Positions 19,038 through 28,632 of a stretch of DNA of 64,000 nt are shown in pieces. The position numbers and the translations under genes are program-made. The stretch is from positions 1,178,001-1,242,000 of the forward strand of contig NC_090772.1 of assembly GCF_001761485.1 (NCBI RefSeq), in the 5' to 3' direction. Numbering within the stretch: position 1 is the stretch's first letter; each line of letters starts with the position of its first letter. Below the pieces are notes generated by a model that saw only the letters and a list, made by a program, of their open reading frames with translations, ran no database searches and was not told where the DNA came from. Origin of the DNA: Yarrowia lipolytica. Lineage: Eukaryota; Ascomycota; Dipodascomycetes; Dipodascales.

Positions 19038-22034
19038 ATGAACTTCACAGGGTCGCCAGAATACGACATCAACACGACCGAAGGCGACATTGGTGTCACA
19101 AAATCGACCACCCATCTTCTAGCAACGGCCCAGAAACACCTAGACAACAATGAGCTCAAACAGTTCCAAATATGCATCGAACCATTCCAGGAGCTGCCAC
19201 AGCTGGTGGACACGAAACTGCAGGATTTCGTGACCCAATTGGCGGAGAATTACACAGAACCAAACCCGGATATCGCCAGAGCTCTGTATACACTTGTGAC
19301 CGTGAGAGGGGGCAAGATCATTGCAAGACTGATGCCAAATCACGTGTCTAGACTGATCCCGATCATGAATCTGATTACCCAGCAAAAAGTCTCGTGGGAA
19401 GAGGAATTCATTGTGCTGCTGTGGCTGTCCACTGTGTCACGAGCCCCCTTCCCTTTGCATACAATCTCTCAGACCCTTCCCCAAGACCTGTATGATCTGG
19501 CATGGCGAAGCCTCAACACGGCCGGAAAATCACGTGACGCAGCGGCCAGGCTCCTCGGAGTGCTTCTGACACGCGATGATATGGCCAAATATCTTACTCG
19601 GTTCTATTTGGAGTCTTGCATGTGTTTTTCTGAAGGAGATCAACAGTTCCTACAGTTAGGTATTCTTCAGACTCTGCCTCATCTCATCAAGTTTAAGACA
19701 GCAGGGGAACTCAAATGGTACGCGTTGGACCACCAGAAACTGCTATATATTGTTGAAGAATGGGCCAATAACTCTTCAACAGTTGACGCAAATACCCATC
19801 GTCTTCTTGTGAAGAATATCTCGCGTCTAGCCCAATTACAAATGTCTCTAGCAACGACAGAAGTGCCAATTGAGGTTGAACAGAGTGTGGGTTTTTTTTT
19901 AAGCCAGCTATCGCATCCAAACACTCTAGTGAGATACACAACTTCGAAAGCCATTGCTAGAATCTGTCAGAAGTTGCCTGAGGATCTGGTAGCCGAAGTA
20001 ACCGACGCAGTTTTTGCAGAAATTGAAGAGGAAAATATCTCCACAGCTGATGCAGACAAGTGGCATGGGGTGTTGTTGACTCTAGCCGAGGTCATCAGAC
20101 GAAACTTGTTGCCCAATAACGTCATCTCAAGACTCTACGCTATCTTGGAAATTTCCATTCCATTTGAACAGCGACACTTGACCTACTCCGTGGGAAGTCA
20201 CGTTAGAGACGCCAGTTGTTACGTTTGCTGGTCTTTGTTTCGAACAGTTCGAGGTCTCACGAAGGATGTTCAACCAGTGATCTCTCTATTAGTCAAGGTT
20301 GCCTGCTTTGATCGTCAGATTAATAATCGAAGAGCAGCTTCAGCAGCAGTCCAGGAGTTCGTGGGAAGACAGGGACCAGTTATTATGGAAACAGCTCGAG
20401 GAATTGATCTGTTGACGAAGCTGGACTACTTCCGGCTCGGTTCTCGTGAGAACTCGTACCTTGCCGTCTCACATGATATGCAAGAGCTGGGCTTCTCAGA
20501 TTTGTCAGACCACCTGGTCGGGCACTGTGTCACGTCATGGGATCCAGATATCCGACGTCTAGGCGCTGAGTCATTGGGTGTTCTTAACCAAGATCACGGG
20601 AGCAAGAATCATGTGATTTCTTTACTCAATCAGCTTGACATTTCCGAAACTGATGTGCGTCATGGAGTCATGCTGGCTCTGACTGAGCTGCGAATTGTCA
20701 CACCCCAGGCTCTGGAGCTTAGTCAACGGCTTTTGGCCTACGTACAACATTCTCATTTGAAGGTTGGACAGGAGACTTTCACTGCCCAGGCGTTTGTTGT
20801 TCTTCTGGGCGCTCTTTGGGCTGATTCTGAAGATTCCTCAGTGTGGGATAATGTCGAAAAGTTGACCTTGTGCATGGAAATGAACGAATCCAATCTAGTT
20901 CCGGCAGTTTCCACGTGTGTCAGTCATCTGAAACTCGACTCTTACTCGGACATCTTCTCTGTTTGGTCCCAGAGACTGTATGAAACCGGATACTCTAGTT
21001 TTGCAGCTGCATTGGGCTCCATGCCTTCTTCCGGAGGTGTTCGGGAGTGTCTTTCTTACGTGATTCGAGCTTCTTCTCCGCCTCATCTTGCCGATTGTGC
21101 TACCAAGGCTGCTTGTATTGAAGCTATTAGTCGGTCTGGTGAGTTTGATACAGCTTTGGTGGGTTCGTGTCTTGATAACTACACCGTTGACAATCTCAGA
21201 GGAGATGTAGGCAAGTGGGTTAGACAGGCGAGTCTACAAACCATTAAAAAGTACTCTTCTCTTGACTGGAGCCAACATGTGAACCAGATTGTGCGTATCT
21301 CAGTGGAGACTCTTGACGATCTGAGAAAGCTAGCGTTTGACGTTCTAGTGGAGTTAAAGATCATCTCTGGACCTCGTCAGAATGGCTCCAGGTATTTTTC
21401 TCAGATGCTTTCACTATGGGATAGTTTCCCCGAGTCACGTGCAGCTCTTGTTGCAGGTCTGACTAGTCTCGCAGGAGCTGAAAGAGCCAATACTAGTCTT
21501 CTGGGGCACTCGTTTGACGCCATTGCCGCGTTCCTGGTTGGTTCTGAGACTCGAACGAGCGAGTTTGTAACTATGGTGCTTGGAAATGTCGATAAGCAAC
21601 ACGTGAAGCAATCACTAGCTGGTCTACGTCTCCTTTATAAATTGTTTGATCTCGGCATTATCACGGCCAACACGACAGCCACTCCTGACACTGGTCGACC
21701 TCTGCTACGCGAAATATTTGTCAAGACATACAACATGCATATCAACACGGCTTCCCATGACCGTCTACAATGCTGTATTCGAGTGTTTGGCTCTGTGGCT
21801 GTGTTCTCAGACTCTGAACTGCGGACACAGGTTATCGAACGTCTGATAGTGCTGCTTGGCCACCCTAGTTCTGGAGCACGGATTGTGGCTGCTGAAGTTC
21901 TGTCTGAGGTCTTCTCCGCTATAGGTCTGGAAGGCAGCCCTGTGGATGACTTGGTGCTAGATACTCCTTGGAGAGATGTCGACAAGGTGGTTCTGAAGGC
22001 TAAGATGCACGAGGTGAAGACCATGCTCAAGTAG
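19038..22034 (+). CDS. CIN1: Tubulin-folding cofactor D
   Basis: 998 aa, a HEAT/armadillo-repeat protein throughout. The N-terminal block with ALYTLVTVRGGKIIARLMP, then IPIMNLI and EEFIVLLWLSTVSRAPF, is the signature of cofactor D. The middle KDAA/SRDAAARLLGVLLTRDD and DASCYVCWSLFRT segments also match. It is slightly shorter than the 1000-1200 aa typical of the family, with no sign of damage. Cofactor D captures beta-tubulin and, with cofactors E, C and the Arl2-like GTPase, assembles alpha/beta tubulin dimers in the cytosol. It is Cin1 in S. cerevisiae and Alp1 in S. pombe. Codon use is only moderately biased, as expected for a low-abundance factor. Single exon. Confidence 0.9.
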   Translation: MNFTGSPEYDINTTEGDIGVTKSTTHLLATAQKHLDNNELKQFQICIEPFQELPQLVDTKLQDFVTQLAENYTEPNPDIARALYTLVTVRGGKIIARLMPNHVSRLIPIMNLITQQKVSWEEEFIVLLWLSTVSRAPFPLHTISQTLPQDLYDLAWRSLNTAGKSRDAAARLLGVLLTRDDMAKYLTRFYLESCMCFSEGDQQFLQLGILQTLPHLIKFKTAGELKWYALDHQKLLYIVEEWANNSSTVDANTHRLLVKNISRLAQLQMSLATTEVPIEVEQSVGFFLSQLSHPNTLVRYTTSKAIARICQKLPEDLVAEVTDAVFAEIEEENISTADADKWHGVLLTLAEVIRRNLLPNNVISRLYAILEISIPFEQRHLTYSVGSHVRDASCYVCWSLFRTVRGLTKDVQPVISLLVKVACFDRQINNRRAASAAVQEFVGRQGPVIMETARGIDLLTKLDYFRLGSRENSYLAVSHDMQELGFSDLSDHLVGHCVTSWDPDIRRLGAESLGVLNQDHGSKNHVISLLNQLDISETDVRHGVMLALTELRIVTPQALELSQRLLAYVQHSHLKVGQETFTAQAFVVLLGALWADSEDSSVWDNVEKLTLCMEMNESNLVPAVSTCVSHLKLDSYSDIFSVWSQRLYETGYSSFAAALGSMPSSGGVRECLSYVIRASSPPHLADCATKAACIEAISRSGEFDTALVGSCLDNYTVDNLRGDVGKWVRQASLQTIKKYSSLDWSQHVNQIVRISVETLDDLRKLAFDVLVELKIISGPRQNGSRYFSQMLSLWDSFPESRAALVAGLTSLAGAERANTSLLGHSFDAIAAFLVGSETRTSEFVTMVLGNVDKQHVKQSLAGLRLLYKLFDLGIITANTTATPDTGRPLLREIFVKTYNMHINTASHDRLQCCIRVFGSVAVFSDSELRTQVIERLIVLLGHPSSGARIVAAEVLSEVFSAIGLEGSPVDDLVLDTPWRDVDKVVLKAKMHEVKTMLK

Positions 22035-22231
22035 CTGATTACTAGCATGTATAGATAGACCTCTGAGTTTCTAGACTTTGCCGATGGCCCATACCCATTC
22101 CCACAACAACCGTGATTGCACGTCTCCGTGTCGGAATCAGCTGCGTAGGACCATCCGCAGTTGCACCTATCAATTGTAAAGGCTCAATTAACTACCATTC
22201 GCAAAATTTCCATTAATACATTAACCTCTAT
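22035..22231. other. Convergent 3' region
   Basis: 197 bp between the ends of the cofactor D and BET3 genes; nothing beyond 3' ends. Confidence 0.4.
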
Positions 22232-23376
22232 CTAATCCTCTCCTAGAGGAATTTCATCTTCGAGAATCTTCACCAGCCGCACTCTCAGCTCCGTCGTGTC
22301 GTCTCCTCGCAGATTGTCGCTGACAAAGAACGCCTCAACCTCCATCTGGACCATTTCTAGCGAACCTCGAATCACACCAGCCAGCACGTTCGAGTACCAC
22401 AGCTCCTTGTATGCTCTGCCGTCATCGGGCAGTTCGACGAAGTCACTGAGCGGGTTCTCCTCGAAAATGAGAGAGAATTGCTTGCCGTCCTGAGCCCAGT
22501 TGGCAATTGCAGGTGTGGTGTTGAGGAAGATTTTGAACCCGACCTTGGACACAGCCTCAGCAGTGTCTTTGAAGTTGTGACATCGGCCAGTGTTGGTTTT
22601 GGCAAAGTAGTCTTCAATGAGTCGTAGACCAATGTTGTATCCCATCTTGTCGAGCTGTTTGTTGACAGCTAAGTAGTCGCCATTGTAGTCTTTGCACAGT
22701 TGTGCGACTATTGAGCCGTATGTGAGTTTGAAAAGTTCGGAGTTCTAGATTAGTAACAGTAGCGAGAGGTCCTAGGTAGGTCTTGCGCGGAAAATAGCGG
22801 CAGAGTTGTGCGGCAGACGTCATGGTAGTGTATCGGACTTGGAGGGCGCCTTATACCAATGGTATAATCATAATCACACAACCAAGAGCAGATGGCCAGC
22901 ATCGCATAGTTGTGACCAACATCCCGTATGCACCTCTCTCTTTAGTAGTTGTAGAGCACGGAGCAGCAACAGCATATGAAGACTTGCTGATGATTTGACA
23001 ATTAGAAAGCCATGACAGATAGTGTAAAAGCACGGCCATTCAGAATGTGAGGGCGGAGCAGTGACATCTTCTCACAGGGGTACCGCCGGTATCTATCCTG
23101 AAATGTCCCATGTTCTCGTTCTTTTTATATTATGATGCCATAGCCTCTTTAGACAGCAGTCATATAAGACTTCTCGACAATAAGACGTCATTGTCATCCG
23201 TCACGCCCAATATCAACGGCTCAGGAACCCCTTCACTCAGTCGCTGGATCTGTCTCCGTCTCTTTGTCTGAACCCGCAAGACCATTCCAGTCTTAATTCC
23301 CTAGTGTCATACTCACCACCTTGTCCACCTTGGTCTTCCAGACATCCTCTCCTACTGCTCGCATAGCTTTCGACAT
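22232..23376 (-). CDS. BET3: TRAPP complex subunit Bet3
   Basis: 190 aa in two exons: 23317-23376 (20 codons) and 22232-22744, with a 572-nt intron. The donor is GTGAGT at 23316-23311; the acceptor is TACTAATCTAG ending at 22745. The first exon encodes [20 protein letters not shown] and joins in phase to [20 protein letters not shown], which matches yeast Bet3 through the splice. The second half keeps [13 protein letters not shown], the [15 protein letters not shown]-type strand region and [17 protein letters not shown]. The cysteine that is acylated inside the Bet3 pocket is kept (GRC, residue 75). Bet3 is a core subunit of the TRAPP complexes that activate the Rab Ypt1 and tether ER-to-Golgi vesicles. 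A perfect TTATACC/GGTATAA inverted repeat (22851-22867) lies in the intron. Confidence 0.95.
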
Positions 23377-24470
23377 TGTGAGTTGAGTTGTGTGTGTTGA
23401 TGATGATCCGTATCGCGAGATGCATGCACTCGTGTCAGTTGCAGAGGTTGTTAGTCAGCAGGAAGTGGACGGATGAATGCCGCGAAAACTGGCCATGTGA
23501 GGATATTTAAATACTGTGGATCGACTACTCTCAGAATTTTGGACGCCTTTTCTGGTTGATACCGGTTGAGACAAGATCTGATAGCTCTCTATGTTGAGTC
23601 TCCAACTCCCCATTTTTATATACTAACCTCAACTGTTGGTCTAACAAATCTCCCAACTATATTTCAACAGATTTCCGTTCACTTTTTCTTTTCACAAGAA
23701 AGCAGAAAAATAAATACTGTAATTACAGTTACATGATCTTTCTACAACCCCGGAGACTGTTTGCCAACTCTTGCACCAATGTCATCCATCCATTGCCAAG
23801 ATATTTCCTACAATAGTGCTCAAATTGTGTGGCTACATTGCTTGTACCTGTGAGGATTGGGCGCTCACTTCTCAGGCGAGACTCGAACTCACAGCGCTAG
23901 CAATCGGGGTAAATCGGAACTTCCGCCCAAACTTTTTTTCCAAAATTCTATATCAAACTCAAACTCCCAATTCCCCGAATACCCGTAACTGGCAGAAACT
24001 TGCGCGGTATAGACGACGATATATAACGGCGTGGTTGGGCAGCAATGGCTACCAAAATAACAGAGAATGTTCATCACGTGTTAAAGACACAGCCGATAGC
24101 TTTTCCAGCCCAATTCCCCTCAATTTCCACCCCCAACCCCTCTCCGCAGAATTACCGAGCCGAGAGGATGCCGAGAGGATGCAGTAAGTACAGCAAAATC
24201 CGGGGTAGTGCCAAAGTGCCCGAATTCCGGACTAGTTGAGAGCACTTGGGGGGTATCACTATCTCAGACCCACAATCTATAGAGTCACGTGACACCTCTC
24301 ATTTTAGGGCGTCCCCGCCACTTCCGGCACCTCCTAGCCAGTCCCTCCGATCCCCCTCGGCAATAGAACCTAGCTGTCCCCGAACCTTATGTAGTGTGTT
24401 GCAAGGAACGGTTACTGCAATCTTATACTTATAACTGTGGCCCTTGGACCTCTCCTCCTCACCACACAAC
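23377..24470. other. Intergenic, 1.1 kb
   Basis: No coding-like ORF. A tRNA-like B-box fragment sits on the minus strand near 23868-23895 (see findings). The last 50 bp carry a CTTATACTTATAA box and a C/A-rich leader for the dehydrogenase gene. Confidence 0.5.
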
Positions 24471-25394
24471 ATGTTCCGACTCACCACTGCCCGAATTGCT
24501 TCTGTGCGAGGCTTCTCCACCTCCGCCAGCCTGTCCAAGAAGGTCGACTCTCTCTCCGTAATTGGCGCCGGCCAGATGGGTCTGGGAATCGCTCTGGTGG
24601 CTGCCAACAAGGCCGGTCTCCAGGTCAACCTCATTGACGCCAACCAGGGCGCCCTGGACAAGGGTCTCAAGTTCATGGACAAGCTGCTTGAGAAGGACGT
24701 TGGCAAAGGCCGTCTGACCAGCGACGAGGCCCAGGCCGTGCGAGGCCGGGTCACTGGTCACACCAACCTGCAGTCTGCCGTGGCCGACGTGGACATGATC
24801 ATTGAGGCAGTCCCCGAGATCCCCAAGCTCAAGTTTGACATCTTCCGAGACCTCAACGAGTGGACCCAGAAGGATACCATCCTGGCCACCAACACCTCGT
24901 CCATCTCCATCACCAAGATTGCTGCTGCTGCCGGCGCTGGTGCCCCCCGAGTCATTTCTGCCCACTTCATGAACCCCGTGCCCGTCCAGAAGGGTGTCGA
25001 GATCATCACCGGCCTGCAGACCTCTCCCGAGACCCTCGCCACCACCCTGGAGGTTGTGAAGCGAATGGGCAAGATCCCTTCCATCTCCAAGGACTCCCCT
25101 GGCTTCCTGGCTAACCGAATCCTCATGCCCTACATCAACGAGGCCATCATCACCCTCGAGACCGGTGTTGGAGAAAAGGAGGACATTGACAACATTCTCA
25201 AGAACGGCTGTGCCATGCCCATGGGACCCCTTGCTCTCGCCGACTTCATTGGTCTCGATACTTGTCTCGCCATCATGCGAGTGCTGTACGAGGACACTGG
25301 TGACTCCAAGTACCGACCCTCCGTCCTGCTTAACAAGTACGTCGATGCTGGCTGGCTCGGAAAGAAGTCTGGAAAGGGCTTCTATGACTACTAA
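24471..25394 (+). CDS. Mitochondrial L-3-hydroxyacyl-CoA dehydrogenase
   Basis: 307 aa from the ATG at 24471 (an upstream in-frame TTG is not a start). Residues 1-20 (MFRLTTARIASVRGFSTSAS) are Arg/Ser-rich without acidic residues, with an RGFS cleavage-type site: a mitochondrial presequence. The NAD-binding Rossmann loop is GAGQMG (32-37). The catalytic pair is His165 in SAHFMNPVPV and Glu177 in VEII. The C-terminal helical domain has DSPGFLANRILMP and ends GKKSGKGFYDY, as in HADH. It oxidises L-3-hydroxyacyl-CoA to 3-ketoacyl-CoA with NAD. There is no peroxisomal SKL-type end. Since yeast beta-oxidation is mainly peroxisomal with a multifunctional enzyme, a separate mitochondrial dehydrogenase is notable. 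I recall this gene as YALI0C08811g. Codon bias is very strong. Confidence 0.92.
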   Translation: MFRLTTARIASVRGFSTSASLSKKVDSLSVIGAGQMGLGIALVAANKAGLQVNLIDANQGALDKGLKFMDKLLEKDVGKGRLTSDEAQAVRGRVTGHTNLQSAVADVDMIIEAVPEIPKLKFDIFRDLNEWTQKDTILATNTSSISITKIAAAAGAGAPRVISAHFMNPVPVQKGVEIITGLQTSPETLATTLEVVKRMGKIPSISKDSPGFLANRILMPYINEAIITLETGVGEKEDIDNILKNGCAMPMGPLALADFIGLDTCLAIMRVLYEDTGDSKYRPSVLLNKYVDAGWLGKKSGKGFYDY

Positions 25395-25820
25395 ACAGTT
25401 GTGACGAAGACGTGAGTGCAAGCTCGATGCAATGTAGATAATGAATGTTTTGATTGAACTAGTGATCTTGTGCTTTTCGAGATCAATTCAGGTACGACTC
25501 GTGAACATGTACGGTAGAATGTGATCCAGACACAGTTATGTGATGATGGAGACCTGGATGAATGTATATGATCGCGTTTTGTAAATCCCTACTTATTGTA
25601 ATGCACCAACGCACATGACTCTTACGGCCAAGCCATTGTGGACTGCTAATTTTGCTCTCGATCTGCTGAATCTGCTGGAGTGGCATTTGTCTGGTTTCCC
25701 CTCATAACCACGCCAACTGCAGTTATTATATTTCGCGATCTAGAACTCCTCTTCCCCACTCGTGACCATTAACCAAGTCACTGGACCCCATTCCTCGCCA
25801 ACTCTCAATACTGAACCGCA
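25395..25820. other. Intergenic, 426 bp
   Basis: Terminator of the dehydrogenase and promoter of the next gene; nothing further seen. Confidence 0.4.
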
Positions 25821-26345
25821 ATGACCGACATCGACATTCCCTACTACCTCCATCAGGATGCCCCGTACATGTCCAAACCCGTGGTGGCATGCGACAATCT
25901 CCAATGGACAACGAGCCCTGAACAGGAGAGCTACCAGCATCTCTTATACAGCGAGTTTGTGACGGCCACGTCTGACAAGAAGCGGACCATGGAGACTTGT
26001 ATCTGGGTGACGGCCGTCTTGGATTTTCTCAATGGATACGGACCTGGAAACCTGGTGACGATTTACTGGTTTCTGGACAGGATCATTCCTGACTCGTTGT
26101 CGTCCGAATACGCCAAGAGATGGACCGAGTGGTCTGAGCTAGCCAAGAGACATGTTGATAGGCGCTACAGCCAAGCTGATGAAGAAACAAAGGCTACACT
26201 TCGGGCGGAAGGAAGACACGAGCTGAATATCACAGAACAGAGACATATCCCTTTGCTGGCTCTCCTGGAGGCATTGTTGGGTGACGACTGGCAAGGGGAA
26301 ATGTCAGACAGCTGTCGATTCTTCAGTCCGAGACTTCTCCGATGA
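25821..26345 (+). CDS. Unknown 174-aa protein
   Basis: 174 aa with a good ATG context (CCGCAATG). The sequence is acidic in the first third and contains an amphipathic region with WVTAVLDFLNGYGPGNLVTIYWFLDRIIP, then polar helices and a short end (FFSPRLLR). No signal peptide or membrane segment is clear and no known family is recognised. It lies just upstream of the full-length LINE, whose 5' end begins within about 50-150 bp of the stop codon. The insertion may have replaced the native 3' flank, so I cannot exclude that the last few codons are altered. Confidence 0.65.
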   Translation: MTDIDIPYYLHQDAPYMSKPVVACDNLQWTTSPEQESYQHLLYSEFVTATSDKKRTMETCIWVTAVLDFLNGYGPGNLVTIYWFLDRIIPDSLSSEYAKRWTEWSELAKRHVDRRYSQADEETKATLRAEGRHELNITEQRHIPLLALLEALLGDDWQGEMSDSCRFFSPRLLR

Positions 26346-26485
26346 AACGGATATCAAACATACCATGGATACTTGTCGATCCTTTTCTTGAGGTCAAGTA
26401 CTGAGCAGACCAAAGTAAACAGAGTACGCAGTGAGCAAAAGCCAACAGAGCTATTAATCGAGCGCGACCAGAAAAAACGTTCACC

Positions 26486-28630
26486 ATGGAAACAGCGCAA
26501 GCCCAAGCTTCGGCGGGTAACTCCTTGGGCGCTCCGAACCCCCCACCTCCTGATTTATCGCGAGGTGATGGAGCCACCTCAACCGAAACCCCCAACCAAA
26601 CCGACATTGAAAAAATCCAAAAAAACGACAAAAACGATGAAAACAACAAAAAAAACGACAAAAACGACAAAAACGACAAAAAAAACGACAACAATATCAC
26701 CCTCAACGCCTGGAAGAGCAAGGCCGAAGTCAAGGCTCTCCTGACATCGAACCCCTCCACACTCAAATTCAACCTCAACAAGGAGCGAATTTCGGAGCCC
26801 CTTGCGGCGCCGAATGGTAGGCATACCTCCGGCCGTTTCAACGTGTCCTATGTAGCCAGCAAGGAAAACTTCTTCCGAAGAGCTCTTGACCGCTCCGCCA
26901 CCCCTGATTGGAATCTTCCTATCTCCATGTTCCTCGAGCACCTCGATAACGCCGCTGAAGTCGACGAGAAGGACACCATCAGTGTCCTCGAGGGCGTCAT
27001 CGAAAAGTTCGACGAGATCAAGGGTCAGGTTGGTCTGGCGGAGTTTGACCTGTCCAGGCACAACCTAGACATCGTCCCCCACCTGATCGACCAGATTAAC
27101 TTAGAACAGGACCCTGAAGACTGCTACCAAGTGGGAAATGGTTGGCACTACCTGACGTCGGACGCCCTCACTGACCCCCACGAACAACGAATGGCTGTCA
27201 TTCTGGAGACAGTTAGTCTCATTGTTGAGGCCAATACTCAAGATTATCGCATCATGAGGAAGGGCTCGGCTAACCCTGCTGGACGAAGAGTACTTTACTA
27301 CTTCAACCTACCCTCGTACATGAAGATGGAGCGTCAGACGGAGGATGCTTTCAAGATCCACCTCAACGCTATTCTCAACCAGTTCGACGTAGACATTGAT
27401 CAGGCCATTCCAGGTTCCTCCCTCTTGAGTGGCACCCTTCTGATGACCTCTGCCAACCATCAGAACATCTCGGGTCCTGTGATCGCAGTTCGTGCTCTCC
27501 TAGGCTCCACCCTGCCCCAGACCATCCCCGACTTCTTCGTCAACCTGGATCCCACCAAGGCTAGGCTTACCGGCTCAAAGTTGATCAAGATGCACTTCGC
27601 CAACGGCGATAACATCTGTGTTAAGTGCAAGAGCACTAAGCACATCCGGGAGGCCTGCCCCGAGAAAGACATGGTCACTCCCAAGATCTTCCGCACCCGC
27701 GCTCACCAGGGTACCCTCCCACAGAGAGGTAAAGCCCTTGCTTCCATCCATGCCCCATCCACCGTGGAGCCCCCGGTCCAAACTCGCAAGTTCCACCACA
27801 CGCCTGCTACTCACCAGTGGGAGACCGTCGGCACTAAGTCCCCTAGACATAGACGGACTCGAGACACGTCCCCCCAACCCACCGGTCAGAAGCCCCTCCG
27901 ATCTTACTACAACTTTGAAGTCTTGAGCGACAAAACCGGAGAGGACACACCCGAAGAGACCGAGCAAACTAACCAGCTGCCCTCTACGAACCAGCAGCAT
28001 GGAACTCAGAATCTACCCATCAACATCCCCGCCTCCGAGGAAGACACAGTTCCCGACGACCAGGAAACGGAACAGGCTGACGTATCCATGAACGGCTTTG
28101 ACACCCAGCCTGACGCACTTGCTCACCCTGAAGTAGCCCCTGATGTCACCCAGTTTCTTCCCCCCGCTACCCCGCTTAACACCGAGGCCACCAACAACGG
28201 CCTTCCCCACGACCACACCAGTCCCAACACGACCAACCAAACACAACCCCCCCCCGGAAGTATCCACGAGGGCCGACCCCGAGGAGGGCACACCACCTCC
28301 AGTTTCTCTGGCGAGCCCTCTCACACCACGCTCGGCAAGAAGCACATTGCGGTCTTCCAGACCGCCTCGAGCGAGGTTCCGGTGCAAATCCTGAACCCGG
28401 ACAGGTCGGAGAACAGACTCTGCTGGCTGCCTTCTCAGGAGGTAGCAAAGTTCATTGACGGGAGGTGCCCGACATTCCTGTCTACATGCCACTTCAAAGT
28501 TTTCCACGACGGTGCGACACTCAGCTCGGTAGACGAGATTGTAGAACCCCCGAACAGTCCCCCGAACCCCCCTAGGGTGACCACTCTCCATGAGGTGGAC
28601 ACAATGCTCCGACCGGGGCAGAACCAGTAA
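26486..28630 (+). CDS. LINE ORF1 protein, nucleic-acid binding with zinc knuckle
   Basis: 714 aa. The N-terminus is Pro-rich, followed by a low-complexity Lys/Asn/Asp stretch (about residues 45-75) coded by AAAAACGAC-type DNA repeats. A folded middle part precedes a perfect CCHC zinc knuckle, C-X2-C-X4-H-X4-C, at residues 378-391 (CVKCKSTKHIREAC). The C-terminal half is Pro/Thr/Gln-rich and probably disordered. In L1-type elements ORF1p coats the element RNA in the ribonucleoprotein. The ORF ends two bases before the ATG of ORF2. Confidence 0.9.
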   Translation: METAQAQASAGNSLGAPNPPPPDLSRGDGATSTETPNQTDIEKIQKNDKNDENNKKNDKNDKNDKKNDNNITLNAWKSKAEVKALLTSNPSTLKFNLNKERISEPLAAPNGRHTSGRFNVSYVASKENFFRRALDRSATPDWNLPISMFLEHLDNAAEVDEKDTISVLEGVIEKFDEIKGQVGLAEFDLSRHNLDIVPHLIDQINLEQDPEDCYQVGNGWHYLTSDALTDPHEQRMAVILETVSLIVEANTQDYRIMRKGSANPAGRRVLYYFNLPSYMKMERQTEDAFKIHLNAILNQFDVDIDQAIPGSSLLSGTLLMTSANHQNISGPVIAVRALLGSTLPQTIPDFFVNLDPTKARLTGSKLIKMHFANGDNICVKCKSTKHIREACPEKDMVTPKIFRTRAHQGTLPQRGKALASIHAPSTVEPPVQTRKFHHTPATHQWETVGTKSPRHRRTRDTSPQPTGQKPLRSYYNFEVLSDKTGEDTPEETEQTNQLPSTNQQHGTQNLPINIPASEEDTVPDDQETEQADVSMNGFDTQPDALAHPEVAPDVTQFLPPATPLNTEATNNGLPHDHTSPNTTNQTQPPPGSIHEGRPRGGHTTSSFSGEPSHTTLGKKHIAVFQTASSEVPVQILNPDRSENRLCWLPSQEVAKFIDGRCPTFLSTCHFKVFHDGATLSSVDEIVEPPNSPPNPPRVTTLHEVDTMLRPGQNQ

Positions 28631-28632
28631 GC

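Noticed and set aside
24459-25421. 320-codon frame antisense to the dehydrogenase gene
   Set aside because: Long antisense frames are common opposite strongly codon-biased genes. The sense strand encodes a complete, known enzyme.
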